Of a stretch of DNA of 32,118 bases, positions 31,625-32,118 are shown one piece after another; the first letter of the stretch is position 1, and each line of letters begins with the position of its first letter. Source of the DNA: Bacteroidota bacterium (GTDB lineage: Bacteria > Bacteroidota > Bacteroidia > NS11-12g > UBA955). The DNA lies in contig JAIYBO010000020.1 in assembly GCA_027488495.1 (NCBI GenBank), positions 1 through 32,118 of the forward strand, read 5' to 3'. The translations under genes and the position numbers were made by a program. The notes below the pieces were generated by a model. That model was not told the origin of the DNA. It did not search any database and was given only the letters and a program-made list of their open reading frames with translations.

Positions 31625-31918
31625 ATGGCCTTGTTTCTAGTTGAAAGTGAAATCCCGAGAATGGACGAGTCTTTGGCTCGATTAATTCCCAAACAAAGAG
31701 AATATGTGGACGAACTTTTTCAACGGGGTGTGATGCAGATGTATGCAGTGAATGATGGCATCGATAAATGGTGGTGCACCATTGAAGCAGATACCGAATC
31801 AGATGTGATGTTGATACTTTCTGAAATGCCCATCATTGAGTGGTTGAGTCCGGAAGTACATGGTTTGATGTTTTACAATTCAGCCGACCAGATGATTCCT
31901 CCCATATCTTTGAATTAG
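31625..31918 (+). CDS. Small protein of unknown function
   Basis: A 97-residue protein with no signal peptide or membrane segment. The beginning MALFLVESEIPRMDESLARLI and the pattern beta-alpha-beta (VDELFQRGVMQMYAV, WWCTIEAD) suggest a dimeric alpha/beta-barrel like muconolactone isomerase or YciI, but I cannot name a family with confidence. It lies 3 nt after the asparaginase stop and 1 nt before the next gene, so it is co-transcribed with them. No catalytic residues can be assigned. Confidence 0.7.
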   Translation: MALFLVESEIPRMDESLARLIPKQREYVDELFQRGVMQMYAVNDGIDKWWCTIEADTESDVMLILSEMPIIEWLSPEVHGLMFYNSADQMIPPISLN

Positions 31919-31919
31919 A

Positions 31920-32118
31920 ATGACCCCAATCAAAAAATATGTAGGATTATTCCTAATTGTGAACGGACTAACGTTCAATCAAGTTTTTTGTCAGTATAAA
32001 ACCTATCAGCCAGGATCAATCCAAGAGTCCTATTTGTTGATGAGCAACAAAGACGCGATCAATGGTTTTCGATTTTATCCGCAAACCAGAGAATTATTGA
32101 ACTTGGTAACCCAAACCC
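31920..32118 (+). CDS. Exported protein, N-terminal part only
   Basis: The frame opens at the ATG at 31920, 1 nt after the preceding stop, and runs off the window with 66 residues visible. Residues 1-25 are a signal peptide (KKYVGLFLIVNGLTFNQVFC, then Q), so the product is exported. The visible mature part (YKTYQPGSIQESYLLMSNKD) matches no family I know. The gene is the last visible one of the EVE-pyrR-pyrB-asparaginase run. Confidence 0.6.
   Translation, partial: MTPIKKYVGLFLIVNGLTFNQVFCQYKTYQPGSIQESYLLMSNKDAINGFRFYPQTRELLNLVTQT

Noticed and set aside
1..32118. CRISPR array, transposase, integrase, prophage, tRNA or rRNA
   Set aside because: No repeat-spacer pattern, terminal inverted repeats, recombinase motifs or RNA-gene cloverleaf were seen; gaps between genes are all under 180 nt.

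Overview
This 32.1 kb window looks like ordinary chromosomal DNA from a member of the Bacteroidota, probably Flavobacteriales-like, although the order is a guess. The evidence is a type IX secretion (T9SS) type-B sorting domain, a BBP2-type porin, a TonB-dependent receptor, a CcmE with a CXXXY haem motif, little Shine-Dalgarno sequence before starts, and Bacteroidota-type promoters (TTTG about 19-20 nt before TAnnTTTG). Genes are packed tightly, often with ATGA start/stop overlaps. The longest non-coding gap is 177 nt (28523-28699). I see no rRNA, tRNA, CRISPR array, insertion sequence, phage genes or integration sites.

Layout. 1-449 (-): start of an exported protein, possibly an S9 peptidase, cut by the window edge. 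499-2465 (+): dapD (lysine/diaminopimelate synthesis) and a GT4 glycosyltransferase. 2462-3553 (-): outer-membrane porin. 3602-5989 (+): large T9SS cargo protein. 5986-7906 (-): thioredoxin-like protein, SDR oxidoreductase and MarC membrane protein. 8014-9897 (+): dnaX. 9951-16311 (+): proline dehydrogenase, then ccmC, ccmD, ccmE and ccmF, then a DUF2520 protein, nearly all overlapping. 16335-19255 (-): a small Cys-rich exported protein, an exported HMA (heavy-metal-binding) protein and a TonB-dependent receptor, read here as a metal-handling cassette. 19317-21365 (+): amino-acid permease and a DUF721/DciA-like protein. 21355-28522 (-): a long run with a LexA/CI-like S24 regulator, pdhA, a TPR protein, ribH, a five-repeat DUF349 protein, a methyltransferase-like protein, a thioesterase and a YihY membrane protein. 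28700-32118 (+): EVE-domain protein, pyrR, pyrB, an asparaginase, a small unknown protein and the start of an exported protein.

How the genes work together. The ccm genes build the haem-delivery and ligation machinery for c-type cytochromes and are coupled to proline dehydrogenase, which feeds electrons to the respiratory chain. The asparaginase beside pyrB would make aspartate, a substrate of PyrB. The TonB receptor, HMA protein and Cys-rich protein plausibly act together on a transition metal, perhaps copper, across the outer membrane and periplasm.

Most notable observations: an A10 tract in dnaX at the end of the ATPase core, with stop codons close behind it in both other frames, suggesting a programmed short gamma form; the Cys-rich/HMA/TonB cassette; an S24 regulator with intact self-cleavage residues and a palindromic operator candidate at its own start codon; and promoters so close to the ATG that several mRNAs may be nearly leaderless. 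No wholly new multi-gene system is evident. The metal cassette and the dnaX signal are the best candidates for follow-up.
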